Source of the DNA: Cyanobium sp. CZS25K
GTDB taxonomy: Bacteria; Cyanobacteriota; Cyanobacteriia; PCC-6307; Cyanobiaceae
Length of the DNA: 64,000 nucleotides
NCBI GenBank assembly: GCA_030373325.1
Contig: JAUCZB010000013.1
Location: forward strand, 18,380-82,379
Direction: 5' to 3'
Shown here: piece by piece, positions 18,448-27,958 of the stretch
Layout: the number at the start of each line of letters is the position of its first letter
Position numbering within the stretch: the first letter of the stretch is position 1
The notes under the pieces: model-generated
Seen by the model: the letters and a program-made list of their open reading frames with translations, nothing else
The model's database searches: none
Told to the model about the DNA's origin: nothing
Made by a program: the position numbers and the translations under genes

Positions 18448-21400
18448 GGCAGGGCTCCGCCGCTGCCGGCGGCCGAGGTGCCGTAGCCGCCGCCGCCGGG
18501 GGTGGCGATCTCGAGCAGGTCGCCGGGCAGCACGCTCACCTGGGCGCAGCCGGCCAGCTCCTCCAGGCGGCCATCGGCCCGCTCCAGCCGGTTGCGTCCC
18601 ACCGCGCCGTCACCACCTCCGGCCAGCCCGAAGGGGGCCACCCGCCGGGACCCCGAGAGGAGGGCGACGGTCATCGGCGCCAGGAAGCGCAGCCGCCGCA
18701 CCACCCCCTCACCGCCGCGCCAACGGCCGGAGCCGCCGCTGCCATGGCGGATGGCGAAGCGCTCCAGGCGCACCGGGTAGCGGTCCTCGAGGATCTCCGG
18801 GTCGGTGAGGCGCGAGTTGGTCATGTGGCTCTGGATGGCATCGGCACCGGCGAAGCCGCGGCCATCGGGCCGCAGGCCGGCGCCGGTGCCGCCGCAGATG
18901 GTCTCGTAGTACTGGCAGTCGTCGTTGCCGAAGCTGAGGTTGTTCATCGTGCCCTGGGCCGCCGCCATCACCCCCAGGGCGCCGAACAGGGCATTGGTAA
19001 CGGCCTGGGAGGTTTCGACGTTGCCGGCCACCACCGCCGCCGGTGGCAGCGGGTGCAGCAGGCAGCCGCGGGGCACGATCAGCTCGATCGGCTCGAAGCA
19101 ACCGGCGTTGAGCGGGATCGGGCGACCCACCAGGCAGCGGAAGACGTACAGCACCGCCGCCTTGGTGATCGCCAGGGGGGCGTTGAAGTTGCCCTCCTGC
19201 TGGGGGGAGGTGCCCGTGAAATCAACGCAGGCGCGGCGCGCGCCCCGGTCGATGCGCAGCGCCACCACGATGCGACTGCCGTTGTCGAGCTCCACGCTGT
19301 GGGTGCCATCGGCGAGCCAGGCGATCGCCTCGGCCACGGCCGCAGCGGCGTTGGCCTGCACGTGGGCCATGTAGGCGCAGACCTCCCCGGTGCCGTCCCG
19401 CGCCAGCAGCCGCTGCAGCTCGTCCACCCCGAGTTGGTTGGCGGCCACCTGGGCCTGCAGATCGGCCAGCAGCTGGTCGGGGTTGCGCACGGGGTGCGGG
19501 CCGGCCTCCAGGAGCACCCGCCACCCCGCCAAGTCGAAGTGGCCCTGCCGCAGCAGCGGCTCGTGGCTCAGCAGCAGCCCCTCCTCCTCGATGCGACGGC
19601 TGAACGGCGGCATCGAGCCCGGGGTGAGGCCACCCACATCGGCATGGTGCCCCCGGCAGGCCACGAAGAAGAGCGGCCCACCGCCGGCCTCGGGGGAGAA
19701 CACCGGCGTGACCACGGTGATGTCCGGCAGGTGGGTGCCGCCATCGAAGGGGTCGTTGGAGGCGTAGGCCTCCCCGGGCGCCAGCGGGGGCACCGTGCCT
19801 TTGGCCACGGCGGCCAGCAGGCTGGCCACGCTGTCCCCCATCGAGCCGAGGTGCACGGGGATGTGGGGGGCGTTCGCCACCAGCCGGCCCGCCCCATCGA
19901 ACAGGGCGCAGGAGAAGTCGAGCCGCTCGCGGATGTTCACCGAGCGACTGCACTGGCGCAGCCGTTCCCCCATCTGCTCGGCGATGGCGGCGAAACGATG
20001 GTTGTAGAGCTCCAGCCGCACCGGATCCACCGCCTCGGGGGCGGTGGAGGCCTGGGCAGCGGCCGGCAGGGGGGCGGCAACAGCCGCCTGAGGATCGCGC
20101 TCCAGCAACAGCTCGCCCCCCGCGAGCACCCGGCCGCTCCAGCCGGGTTCCAGCACCGTGGTGCCGGTGGGCTCCACCACCAGCGCCGGCCCCACGATCC
20201 GCTGCCCCGCCACCAGGCCCGCCCGACGCCAGAGGGGCACCCGGCGCCAGCCCATCACGGCATCGGCCCCACGGCTGGCGCCGGGCTCCTCCCCCAGGCA
20301 GAGCGGAACCCACTCCTGGACTTCGTCCAGGGGCGGCGGATCGGGTTCGGGATCGGGATCGACCGCCGGCTCGCCGGGCGCCGGGGCGCTCAGCTCCACC
20401 TGGAGCCGTTCCACCACCAGCGGCGCGGCCGGCACCACAAAACCGAAGCGCTGGCGATGGCGACGCTCGAAATCGGCGCGCAGTTCCCCCAGCAGACCGT
20501 CGGGCGGGACGGCGGGCCAGGGCAGCTCCAGCCCCTGGTCACGGCCCCGGTAGCGCAGCTCCAGACGGGCCTGCCGCCGGGGCACCTGGTCAGGCGCCAG
20601 ATCACCGCAGCAGCGCAGGGCTTCGCTGGCCTCCGCGAACAACGCTTCCATGTCCTGGGTCAGCCGAGGCAGCAAGGCCTCAGCCAGCGGCTGCCGCAGG
20701 GTCCGCTCCCGCAGCAGGGAAGGGCGCGCCAGACCGATGCCGTAGGCCGACAGCACCCCGGCCAGGGGATGGAGCAGCACCCGGGTGATCCCAAGAGCGT
20801 CCGCCAGGGGACAGGTCACCTGGCCGCCAGCGCTGCCGAAGGTCACCAGCACGGCGCGGCGCAGGTCGTGGCCGCGCTGAATCGAGATGCGACGGATCGC
20901 CTCGGCCATCCGCTCGATGGCGATCGCCAGCGCCCCCTGGGCCACCGCCTCCGGCCCGGCCGCCCCCAGCTCGCGGGCCAGGGCTTCGAAGCGCTCCAGC
21001 ACCACCTCGCGATCGGCCGGCTGGTCGCCGCCGGGGCCGAACAGCCGCGGCAAAGCCTGCACCGGCAGCCGGCCCAGCAGCAGGTTGGCGTCGGTGATCG
21101 CCAGGGGACCGCCGCGGCCATAGCAGGCGGGGCCGGGGTTGGCACCGGCCGAGCGGGGGCCCACCTGCAGGCGCCCGTCCTGCACGTGCAGCACCGAGCC
21201 GCCGCCGGCCGCCACGGTGTGGATCGGCAGCATGGGCGCCAGCAGCCGCAGACCACTGATCTCGGTCTCGTTGCTGCGTTCCCAGGCGGCCTCACCGCGG
21301 CTGCCGTCGAAGTGGAAGACATCGGTGGAGGTGCCCCCCATGTCGAAGCCGAGGATCGGATCGGTGCCGAATCCAGCGGCCGCCGCCACCGCCACGGCCG

Positions 21401-22220
21401 CCACCATCCCACCGGCCGGACCGGAGAGGATCGTGTCCTTGGCCTGGAGCAGGGCGGGTGCCTGCAGCGCCCCGGCGGAGGTCATCACCCGCAGCGGCGT
21501 GTCGTCCCCCAGGGCGGCCCGCACCTGATCTAGGTAGGCCCGCAGCACCGGCCGCAGGGCCGCTTCCGCCACGGCGGTGTCGATCCGGGGCACCAGCCGC
21601 GGCTGACGGCTGAGCTGATGGGAGAGCAGCACCGGGGCGAAACCCCGCGCCTCCAGCCACGCCCCCAGGGCCTGCTCATGGCGCGGGTGGCGGCTGGCCT
21701 GCAGCAGGGCAACCGCACAGCTGCGGTACCCGTCGGCCCACGCCTGCACCAGGGCCTGCTCCAGCGGCCCCTCCAGCGGCAGGGGCTGCACCTCTTCGCC
21801 ATCCGCCGCCAGCCGGCCGTCGACTTCGATCACCCGCACGGGCAGGGGCTCGGGACGCTCAATGGCCAGGGCGAAGATGTCGGGCCGGTGCTGATCGCCG
21901 ATGCGCTGCAGATCGGCGAAGCCGCGGTTCACCAGCAGCAGCACCGGCGCCACCTGCCGCTCCAGCAGGGCGTTGGTGGCCACGGTGGTGCCCAGCCGCA
22001 CCTCGGCGACGGCTCCGGGGGGAATGGGCTCTCCGGGCGCCAGGGCCAGCATCTGGCGCAGGGCGGCCACGGCGGGGTCCACCGGGGGGGCGCCATCCGG
22101 CGAACCGGGCGGATCGGAGAGCAGCTTGCACACCGACAGCGCGCCCGTGGGGGAGCAGGCCACCACATCGGTGAAGGTGCCGCCCCGATCGATCCAGAAC
22201 CGCCAGCCGGCGCGCGTCAC
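18444..22220 (-). CDS. 5-oxoprolinase (fused hydantoinase A/B)
   Basis: This is a 1258-residue cytoplasmic enzyme that opens 5-oxoproline to glutamate at the expense of ATP. The N-terminal half (about residues 5-690) is the HyuA-like ATPase, with DRGGTFTDV at the start, [13 protein letters not shown] and [12 protein letters not shown] phosphate-binding motifs near residue 270, and VTFGSAGGQ. The C-terminal half (about residues 740-1258) is the HyuB-like part, with [26 protein letters not shown] and the final GGGGYG. The fused arrangement and length match the eukaryotic-type and bacterial OPLAH family. The neighbour gamma-glutamyltransferase would provide substrate after cyclisation of gamma-glutamyl amino acids. 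Confidence 0.92.
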   Translation of the reverse strand: MTRAGWRFWIDRGGTFTDVVACSPTGALSVCKLLSDPPGSPDGAPPVDPAVAALRQMLALAPGEPIPPGAVAEVRLGTTVATNALLERQVAPVLLLVNRGFADLQRIGDQHRPDIFALAIERPEPLPVRVIEVDGRLAADGEEVQPLPLEGPLEQALVQAWADGYRSCAVALLQASRHPRHEQALGAWLEARGFAPVLLSHQLSRQPRLVPRIDTAVAEAALRPVLRAYLDQVRAALGDDTPLRVMTSAGALQAPALLQAKDTILSGPAGGMVAAVAVAAAAGFGTDPILGFDMGGTSTDVFHFDGSRGEAAWERSNETEISGLRLLAPMLPIHTVAAGGGSVLHVQDGRLQVGPRSAGANPGPACYGRGGPLAITDANLLLGRLPVQALPRLFGPGGDQPADREVVLERFEALARELGAAGPEAVAQGALAIAIERMAEAIRRISIQRGHDLRRAVLVTFGSAGGQVTCPLADALGITRVLLHPLAGVLSAYGIGLARPSLLRERTLRQPLAEALLPRLTQDMEALFAEASEALRCCGDLAPDQVPRRQARLELRYRGRDQGLELPWPAVPPDGLLGELRADFERRHRQRFGFVVPAAPLVVERLQVELSAPAPGEPAVDPDPEPDPPPLDEVQEWVPLCLGEEPGASRGADAVMGWRRVPLWRRAGLVAGQRIVGPALVVEPTGTTVLEPGWSGRVLAGGELLLERDPQAAVAAPLPAAAQASTAPEAVDPVRLELYNHRFAAIAEQMGERLRQCSRSVNIRERLDFSCALFDGAGRLVANAPHIPVHLGSMGDSVASLLAAVAKGTVPPLAPGEAYASNDPFDGGTHLPDITVVTPVFSPEAGGGPLFFVACRGHHADVGGLTPGSMPPFSRRIEEEGLLLSHEPLLRQGHFDLAGWRVLLEAGPHPVRNPDQLLADLQAQVAANQLGVDELQRLLARDGTGEVCAYMAHVQANAAAAVAEAIAWLADGTHSVELDNGSRIVVALRIDRGARRACVDFTGTSPQQEGNFNAPLAITKAAVLYVFRCLVGRPIPLNAGCFEPIELIVPRGCLLHPLPPAAVVAGNVETSQAVTNALFGALGVMAAAQGTMNNLSFGNDDCQYYETICGGTGAGLRPDGRGFAGADAIQSHMTNSRLTDPEILEDRYPVRLERFAIRHGSGGSGRWRGGEGVVRRLRFLAPMTVALLSGSRRVAPFGLAGGGDGAVGRNRLERADGRLEELAGCAQVSVLPGDLLEIATPGGGGYGTSAAGSGGALP

Positions 22221-22644
22221 GATGGCCGAAGCAGGGTGGGTCGCAAGGGGCGCACCGGGGGCTGCGGTTCAGAGGCTCTTCCAGGATGAACGGCCCCCTG
22301 CGGTCTGGAAAGCCCGTGGGGCGAACCGCTCCAGCGCCGACGGGACGGATGGCCAGCGACCCTGCTGGCCTGTTGCTGCCCTCAGCCGTCGATTTCCCCA
22401 TGGCCGGGGAGCAGCCTGCCCGATCCTTGGAGCCTACTTTTTCGCCCCACATTCAGGAGTTGCCACATCAGATACTACATCGCGAACTAAAACGACCCAC
22501 ATCAATGCGCATGACCGACGACGTGATGCAGGATTACATCATTAACGCATCAGAGATGAAGGTGAATGAATAGGCCATTTCGTGGCCAGTCATGGCCTGG
22601 AAAGATAGTTGCAATGGAGTGGTTGCCAAGGAGGAACAAATCCA
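22221..22644. other. Intergenic region upstream of the first PEP-CTERM-like gene
   Basis: About 420 bases without a convincing gene. The left third is GC-rich, the rest is clearly lower in GC with AT-rich patches around 22480-22600 that could hold a promoter for the downstream exported protein. An open frame exists but shows no coding character. Confidence 0.5.
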
Positions 22645-23289
22645 ATGAAACGGTGGGGTTTTCCTGGTGCTCCAGCGGTCGCCATCGGCTTCACCGCAGG
22701 CATCCTGCTGGCTCCCCAGGCCGCCTTCGCTCTGGACTTCACCTTCATCTTTGATGGTGTCGTCGGCACGTTCCGTGGCCTTGAAGCTGGACAGACCACC
22801 GGTTTCCCGCCAGCGGAAGCCGCCATAGCCTTCCTTTCGTCATCTGGGGCTCCTGCGGGTGTGTACCCAAGGGCGCCGATTTGCATCTTTCCAGACTGCG
22901 GCTTTGTCTCCGTGACCGCCAATGGTTCGGCGTTCACAACCCCAGCCCACTTCCATGGATCCAACGGGGGTTGGCAACTGTTGATCACGCCCTCCTCAGT
23001 CGATGATCCTGGCCCAAGTGTGTGGCCCCTTTATGGATCACTCACCTATTGCCCCGGCTTTGAAGTGGATGGCGATGCCGAACAGTGTCCTTCGCCGGGG
23101 CCGGGGACGGAGCCACGGGCCGGATGGCTCACACCGCCCCCACACCCCGAGCCCTGGGAGGATGCGTTTCTTCGCGGACACCCGATTCCTGCCGTCCCCG
23201 GACCGCTTCCCTGGCTCGGCGTCGGCGCCGCCTTCAGGTTCAGCCGCAGGCTGAAGCAACGTCACAAGGGTTCCTTGCCAATTCAGTAG
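22645..23289 (+). CDS. Exported protein with PEP-CTERM-like sorting tail
   Basis: This 214-residue protein has an N-terminal signal peptide (KRWGFPGAP, then a hydrophobic stretch ending PQAAFA) and a C-terminal tail AVPGPLPWLGVGAAFRFSRRLKQR: a VPGPLP motif, short hydrophobic helix and basic end, as in cyanobacterial PEP-CTERM proteins handled by exosortase-like enzymes. The mature region contains about five cysteines and no domain I recognise. The ATG is preceded by an AAGGAGG ribosome-binding site 10 bases upstream, which fixes the start. Probable location is the cell surface or an extracellular matrix. Surrounding DNA is lower in GC and gene-poor. Confidence 0.7.
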   Translation: MKRWGFPGAPAVAIGFTAGILLAPQAAFALDFTFIFDGVVGTFRGLEAGQTTGFPPAEAAIAFLSSSGAPAGVYPRAPICIFPDCGFVSVTANGSAFTTPAHFHGSNGGWQLLITPSSVDDPGPSVWPLYGSLTYCPGFEVDGDAEQCPSPGPGTEPRAGWLTPPPHPEPWEDAFLRGHPIPAVPGPLPWLGVGAAFRFSRRLKQRHKGSLPIQ

Positions 23290-23316
23290 GCCTGAGGAGC
23301 TGAATTCGTGACACCC

Positions 23317-23376
23317 TCAGCGGCCATTCTCAAACTGCAGGGGCACTTCCAGATCTTGGACCCACAGCAGCTTGTG
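23317..23376 (-). pseudogene. Fragment resembling the 3' end of yajQ
   Basis: Read on the minus strand, this segment encodes QDLEVPLQFENGR followed by a stop, almost the same as the final DLEVPLQFENYR of the intact yajQ gene about 3.6 kb away in the same orientation. The similarity also covers the preceding KLL residues and nearby bases, then fades. No start or remaining gene is present. It is most simply a leftover of a duplication or recombination involving yajQ. Confidence 0.55.
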
Positions 23377-23948
23377 ATCCCGGCCCAAGTGACTGTCAAT
23401 AGCCTTGGCGTCAAGGGAGGAGAGAGCCACAGGATCTGCCGAGAAGTTGCCACCAGGCTTCTACCCCCCCCGAAAGGGAGATCGCTGAGGTCGGTAAACT
23501 CTCAGGAACTTGATCTGAAGCGCCAACTTGATCCATGCGGCAAGGAGTCTCAAGTTCTGAGAAGCTTGGGGCCTGGGGCAGGGCGTAGAGGGATGCACGA
23601 TAACCGAACGATTAGTCGGCTTGGAAGATGCTACTGATGGAGAAGATGGCCATCACCCGCTTTCCAGAAGGCTGACGTCTGCAGCGGCCAAGGCTCGCTG
23701 GTCAGCATGGAGAGTGTTGCCCATTTCGCAGATCCAAGAGTCAGCCAATGGGGCAAACACATCGCACTTCATGGACATCTCATCCCTACCCCCTGAAGGG
23801 TTTCGGCGAAGCCGTGCAGGCCATGACTTCATGCTCACTATCAGATGCCAGACTCTCTACCGAATCGTCCAACAGAATTGATCAGTTTATGTCCCTTCAT
23901 AGTTATCCACGATCAGGCATGATGGAGCCCTTTCCCATTCGTGCCGCA

Positions 23949-23978
23949 ACAAAAAAGCCCCGCCGGATGAGTGGGGCC
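23949..23978 (-). terminator. Intrinsic terminator of the minus-strand PEP-CTERM-like gene
   Basis: On the minus strand, a hairpin with GGCCCC/GGGGC arms is followed by a run of six T. It lies about 45 bases past the stop of the exported-protein gene, the usual position for a rho-independent terminator. Confidence 0.65.
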
Positions 23979-24023
23979 AGGGTGATCCATCAAGCTGAAC
24001 CCTTCCAGTTGAGCTGAAGGGAC

Positions 24024-24818
24024 TCAGGCCTTGCTGGAGGCCAGCTTGATCCGCCTTCTAAGCATACGGCTGAAGCCAAAACCCATGCCGACACCGAAAA
24101 TAGGCAAAGGACCGGGGACGCTGCTTGAGGGAGGATTTATAGGGCCAGGACCCGGCGTATCCGTACCGAAGGTCACGTCATCAAAAACGATCTGGTTGGC
24201 AACACCACCAAAACCGATAGACTTCGCCGTTCCCGAAAACAGCACGCCGGTCGGCGAGAACGGACAGAATCCAGCGTTGAACCCGGGGCAAGAACCTGCG
24301 TTGGGGGACAAGTTGAGCGTCGCGAGTATGTTGCCGGCCCCGTTCAAGTCATCATAGACATTGACACTGCCGCTGAAATTGAGTGACACGTAATTGAACG
24401 AGAAGCCGGTGTCAAAGCCGGCTGCATAATTCAGGAAGGTCTCGCTGCCGCTGAGGAAAAACAGCCCCCCAAGCTGCGATGTCGGGTCGCCAAGGCCGCC
24501 TCGTGAGGTATTGGAGCAACTAGTTCCCAGCGTATTGAGGCAGATTGCCAGGGCATTGTCCCCGAACGAGATCCCATAGTTGGTGCCGGAGGTGCCGTCG
24601 CTGCTAGTACCACCGTTGTAGAAGTCAAGGATAGAAGCATAACCTGAGGGATAGGTCGCGTTGATGTCCTCGAAATCAAGGTGAACGACAGCTGCGTCCG
24701 CCGAAGCGGCGCCGAAGCCGAGCGCGCTGGCAACCAACATGGCACCAACAACTCGCGAGGCTGGTGAGTCGGCGCGGCGGGAGAGGCAGCCCGAGAATGG
24801 CTTACGAGAGTGCAACAT
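24024..24818 (-). CDS. Exported protein with PEP-CTERM-like sorting tail
   Basis: This 264-residue protein has a signal peptide (basic N-terminus, hydrophobic VVGAMLVASALGFGAASA, then DAAVVH) and a C-terminal VPGPLPIFGVGMGFGFSRMLRRR tail very like that of the neighbouring exported protein on the other strand. The mature part is rich in Gly, Asn, Ser and Asp with few charged residues. It begins VVHLDFEDIN and later has NQIVFDDVTFG, resembling the jelly-roll-like extracellular domains common in PEP-CTERM proteins. It is probably surface-anchored or released to a matrix. A terminator follows. The function is unknown. Confidence 0.75.
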   Translation of the reverse strand: MLHSRKPFSGCLSRRADSPASRVVGAMLVASALGFGAASADAAVVHLDFEDINATYPSGYASILDFYNGGTSSDGTSGTNYGISFGDNALAICLNTLGTSCSNTSRGGLGDPTSQLGGLFFLSGSETFLNYAAGFDTGFSFNYVSLNFSGSVNVYDDLNGAGNILATLNLSPNAGSCPGFNAGFCPFSPTGVLFSGTAKSIGFGGVANQIVFDDVTFGTDTPGPGPINPPSSSVPGPLPIFGVGMGFGFSRMLRRRIKLASSKA

Positions 24819-25141
24819 CGAATTGGAAGCCGGGGGGGGACAAAAGACGCTTGGACACCACAGGCATCCGATTCAATAATGATGAATCCATGGATCAACG
24901 TAAGGGGATCACCATCGCTTTTATAAGTTGAACCCCCAGAAAACATGCAACCTTTACGCTACAGGAAGCACATATGCAGCGGATGCGATGGCGATGTGTC
25001 GGACAAGGGAAACGAATCGCAATATGATCAGACATTTCTTACTTGCTTCGCTCCTCTTCAAGCAGCAGCACAGCGTTGCTACCGCCACTCCAGCCTTCTG
25101 ATTGCGTTGGGGCAATCTGACCCGATCAGTGCGCCAGCCCG

Positions 25142-25192
25142 GATCCATTGTGGTGAGGCCGTCTCCAGGTGCTGAGTCTCACCACGTGGATC
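25142..25192. repeat. Long imperfect inverted repeat (14 paired bases)
   Basis: The arms GATCCA-TT-GTGGTGAG and CTCACCAC-G-TGGATC pair over 14 positions around a 20-base loop. No T-run follows. It may be a remnant of a mobile element end or a structured RNA. Confidence 0.5.
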
Positions 25193-25322
25193 AGCAGAGC
25201 AGCTCCGAAAGCTGTCGCTTAGGCAAGAGCCAGCCCAGGTCCGAGGGCTTCCTGAGCCGGCTATCGACCGTCAGGTGGAGCTGATCAGATCACCCGGTCA
25301 CTCCCATGCGGAGCAGTGCAAG

Positions 25323-25344
25323 GGTGCCTTGGGGTCCAGGCACC
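25323..25344. repeat. Perfect inverted repeat, 7-bp arms
   Basis: GGTGCCT and AGGCACC are separated by eight bases. It lies in the same gene-poor island as the longer inverted repeat 130 bases upstream. No T-run follows. Confidence 0.45.
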
Positions 25345-25533
25345 ACAGCCGTCCAAGACCAAAACAACAATGGGTGCGGGCAATGGTGGAGAAGGAGGGG
25401 GGGCTGCAGGAGTCGGGCGATGTGACGCAGGTGCAGGCGCTGGGTCATCAGTCGGTGATGCCGCCGCTGGTTGAGGCGGGCGTGGGGAAGGCCATGCATG
25501 CGTAGCGACTTCACATCTAAGTGCGGATCAGGA

Positions 25534-25557
25534 ATCGATTCATCCATCGATTCATCC
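25534..25557. repeat. 12-bp perfect tandem duplication
   Basis: The unit ATCGATTCATCC occurs twice without gap. It lies in non-coding DNA and could vary in copy number by slippage. Confidence 0.6.
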
Positions 25558-26064
25558 CTTTACCAGACAAGGAAGAGAAAATCCAGAAAGAGAGAAAGCC
25601 GTATAGAAATGAATGGTGAGGCAAGGCTTAGCAACAAAAGTGCCGCTGCATTAATGCAGCATCATTGCAGAAGATTCACAATCTATAATCCCAGGCAAGT
25701 CGGACTGCCCGTCCAGGATTCTCGCTCGTTGGTCCATCTTCATCGACAACCTCCTTGGCAGAACAGGTATCGAGGGGTCCCGTCGTCCGATCAGGAGCAA
25801 GAGACACCATGGCAGCTCTTCACCGACCGGGAAAGGAGGCCAGGACACAGGGGTGAATTGGTCGAGATGAATTCAAGTATATTTCGCGGGCTACTTCCTA
25901 GATGATTCCCCAGTACGCGAATCCACAGGGTTCGCGCCGATCCGCTCTCATCAAGAGCGTCTTGGAGATCACCAGCGGCACTGATTCTCTACGGAGGCGC
26001 TTTGTCCGAGAGGTGCGTTGAGATGCGGTTATCGCCATCTGCTGGGATCCGTCGCACCATCCCG

Positions 26065-26895
26065 ATGAACGACTCCATCGCCACGATCGCCCAGGAAACA
26101 CATGAGGAGGAAGCCCGGCGGGAAGTCCGAGCCTCCGAGAGGATCCGCGTAGGAAGGCTCCTCGGTCTGATTGCCGGGGCCTTGCTCGCGCTTTTTGTGG
26201 TGCTGGTGGTGGCCGACAGCCTGCCGGTGCGGCTGATGGACCCGGCCTGGCAACTGCGCTTCTCCGGGGCTTTGATCCGAAATGGGCTCATGCCCGTGCT
26301 GGCGATCGTGATGGTGCCCCTTGCCGCGGTGATCGATCCCTCCAGTGGCGCCCTCACGCGCTATCGCAACCGTCTGAGGCGCTGGTCGATCCTGGTGGCG
26401 CTTGGCTACGTCCTGCTCATCCCCCTGCAGGGGTATGCCGTCTGGAAGGGCGTGGGACAGTTGCGAACCACCCAGGCCAGTCAGTTCGATCGCGCCAGCC
26501 AGAAATTTGACCAGCTCCGTCAGGCCATCCGTTCGGCAGACTCTGCCGCGGACCTGCAGAGGCGGTTCCAGGCGTTGCGGGGGCCTAACCTGCCTCAGGC
26601 CAGCCTGAGCCAGCCGCTGCCGGCCTTGCGCAAGCGCCTGCTCGATGGCCTCGAAGGAGCAGAGAACAGGCTCAGAAACAGCCTGGTGGGCAGGCCATCT
26701 GCGGAAAACGTGGAAACCATGATCATGCAGGGCAGCCGTTTGGCGCTCTCTGCCCTGATCCTGGCCTTCGCCTTCGCCGCCGGCTCCCAACGCCGCCGCA
26801 GCCGTGTGTCCCTGCTGGAGGAATGGCGCCAGGGCTGGTCGAAGCGCGCACGTCGCCGCTGGAACCGCAACCAGGCCAATCGTCTTCGCCGCTGA
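26065..26895 (+). CDS. HpsJ-like membrane protein
   Basis: This 276-residue protein resembles the cyanobacterial HpsJ family. It has an acidic N-terminus, hydrophobic helices near residues 32-52 and 73-94, another near 112-130, a soluble coiled-coil-prone region (about residues 135-225, with QFDRASQKFDQLRQAI) and a last helix before a strongly basic tail (RRRWNRNQANRLRR). In filamentous relatives HpsJ is linked to polysaccharide secretion, but its role in unicellular picocyanobacteria is not established. The start used is the ATG giving MNDSIATIAQ; a TTG 63 bases upstream has a GGAGG nearby and cannot be excluded. It converges on yajQ with three bases between stops. Confidence 0.7.
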   Translation: MNDSIATIAQETHEEEARREVRASERIRVGRLLGLIAGALLALFVVLVVADSLPVRLMDPAWQLRFSGALIRNGLMPVLAIVMVPLAAVIDPSSGALTRYRNRLRRWSILVALGYVLLIPLQGYAVWKGVGQLRTTQASQFDRASQKFDQLRQAIRSADSAADLQRRFQALRGPNLPQASLSQPLPALRKRLLDGLEGAENRLRNSLVGRPSAENVETMIMQGSRLALSALILAFAFAAGSQRRRSRVSLLEEWRQGWSKRARRRWNRNQANRLRR

Positions 26896-26898
26896 ACC

Positions 26899-27390
26899 TC
26901 AGCGGTAGTTCTCGAACTGCAGGGGCACCTCCAGGTCTTCGCCGCGCAGCAGGGTGATCACCTGCTGGAGGTCGTCCTTGTTCTTGCCGGTCACCCGCAG
27001 GCTCTCGCCCTGGATCGCCACGGTCACCTTCTTGACCTGATCACGCACCAGCTTGCTGAGCTTCTTGGCCAGCTCCTGGCTGAGGCCCTTGCGCAGTTTC
27101 ACCACCTGTTTCACCCGGTTGCCGCCCACCGGCTCGGGGGTCTGCAGGTCGAAGATCTTCAGCGACAGGTTGCGCTTGGTGGCCTTCTGGCGCAGCACAT
27201 CGACCACCGCGTCGAGGGTCATGTCGCTGGCGGTGGTGATCGTGAGGGCCGACTCCTCCAGCGCGATCTCGGTGGCCGAGTCCTTGAGGTCGTAGCGCTG
27301 GCCCACCTCCCGGCGCACCTGGTCGACGGCGTTCACCAGCTCCTGGCGGTCGAAGTCGGAGACCACGTCGAAGGAAAAGCTGTCGGCCAT
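26899..27390 (-). CDS. yajQ: YajQ family cyclic-di-GMP/nucleotide-binding protein
   Basis: This is a 163-residue protein matching the YajQ family throughout: it starts ADSFSFDVVSDFDRQELVNA, has QRYDLKDS near residue 31, NLSLKIFDLQTPEPVGG near residue 74 and ends DLEVPLQFENYR. YajQ proteins fold as two ferredoxin-like domains and bind nucleotides; in Xanthomonas a member binds cyclic di-GMP and acts with a transcription factor. The length is normal. It is divergent from the MAPEG gene with 60 bases between. A fragment of its C-terminus is found 3.6 kb to the left. Confidence 0.93.
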   Translation of the reverse strand: MADSFSFDVVSDFDRQELVNAVDQVRREVGQRYDLKDSATEIALEESALTITTASDMTLDAVVDVLRQKATKRNLSLKIFDLQTPEPVGGNRVKQVVKLRKGLSQELAKKLSKLVRDQVKKVTVAIQGESLRVTGKNKDDLQQVITLLRGEDLEVPLQFENYR

Positions 27391-27450
27391 GGCACGGGCA
27401 AAGACAAGGCAACGCCAGCCTAGAAAAGAGGCCCTAGCCGCCCACTCCCG

Positions 27451-27939
27451 ATGACCACCTCCCTGCTCAGCCCCGTCCTGGCGGCCAGCATCGCCCTGCC
27501 GGTGCTGCCGGCGGCGGCGGGCGGGCCCTTCGCCTGGTCGCTGGTGCTCTCCGGCGCCGTGGTGGTGCTCAGCCTGGTGCCCCTGGGAGCCGCCCGCTCC
27601 CAGGCCGATTTCAAGCCCTCCGACCTGGCCGCGCCACGGGCGATGTTCGAGCGGCTGCCGGCCTGGGGCAAGCGGGCCAACTGGGCCCACCAGAACAGCT
27701 TCGAGGCCTTCACCCTGCACGCCCCGGCCTGCCTGCTGTGTCTGCTGGTGGCCCCTTCCGTGATCGCGGCCTCCCCCTGGGTGGCCGTGGTGGCCTGGCT
27801 GCACCCGGCGCTGCGGCTGGGCTACCTGGGGGCCTATGTGGCCAACCTGCCGCCCGCGCGCAGCCTCTGCTGGGCCGGGGCGATTCTGTCCACCGCCCTT
27901 CTCTACAGCGAAGGCCTGCGGGCCGTGCTGCGCAGCTGA
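27451..27939 (+). CDS. MAPEG family membrane protein
   Basis: This is a 162-residue protein with four hydrophobic helices. The family pattern is seen in RLPAWGKRANWAHQNSFEAFTLHAPACLL, with the Asn-x-x-Glu of the helix 2 region, and in the later LRLGYLGAYVANLPPAR. MAPEG proteins are membrane enzymes of eicosanoid and glutathione metabolism; bacterial members are mostly uncharacterised. It is divergent from yajQ and converges with the stomatin-like gene. Confidence 0.85.
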   Translation: MTTSLLSPVLAASIALPVLPAAAGGPFAWSLVLSGAVVVLSLVPLGAARSQADFKPSDLAAPRAMFERLPAWGKRANWAHQNSFEAFTLHAPACLLCLLVAPSVIAASPWVAVVAWLHPALRLGYLGAYVANLPPARSLCWAGAILSTALLYSEGLRAVLRS

Positions 27940-27958
27940 GGCCACCCGGCGCTCACCA

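Larger units (their letters stand above)
23290..24023. other. Gene-poor stretch with a yajQ-like fragment
   Basis: About 730 bases with only short, unconvincing open frames on either strand. The left end holds a fragment resembling the last codons of yajQ, and the right end holds a terminator for the minus-strand exported protein. The rest looks like decayed coding DNA with no recognisable family. Confidence 0.5.
24819..26064. other. Gene-poor, low-GC island with inverted and tandem repeats
   Basis: About 1.25 kb with no convincing gene. Only short open frames occur and none has a recognisable family. The left part is visibly lower in GC than the rest of the window. A GC-rich patch near 25380-25505 is open in one frame and could be the remnant of a C-terminus. 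Inverted repeats near 25142 and 25323 and a 12-bp tandem repeat near 25534 are listed separately. Confidence 0.55.

Noticed and set aside
22286..22573. A 95-codon open frame before the first exported protein
   Set aside because: It starts inside the upstream region of the oxoprolinase gene, has no motif and spans a shift in base composition.
23621..23881. Small open frames on both strands in the gene-poor stretch
   Set aside because: Neither has a recognisable motif, a ribosome-binding site or codon use like the neighbours.
25471..25905. A 144-codon open frame in the low-GC island
   Set aside because: Its product is Ser/Arg/Gln-rich without structure, it crosses the tandem repeat, and no family is recognised.
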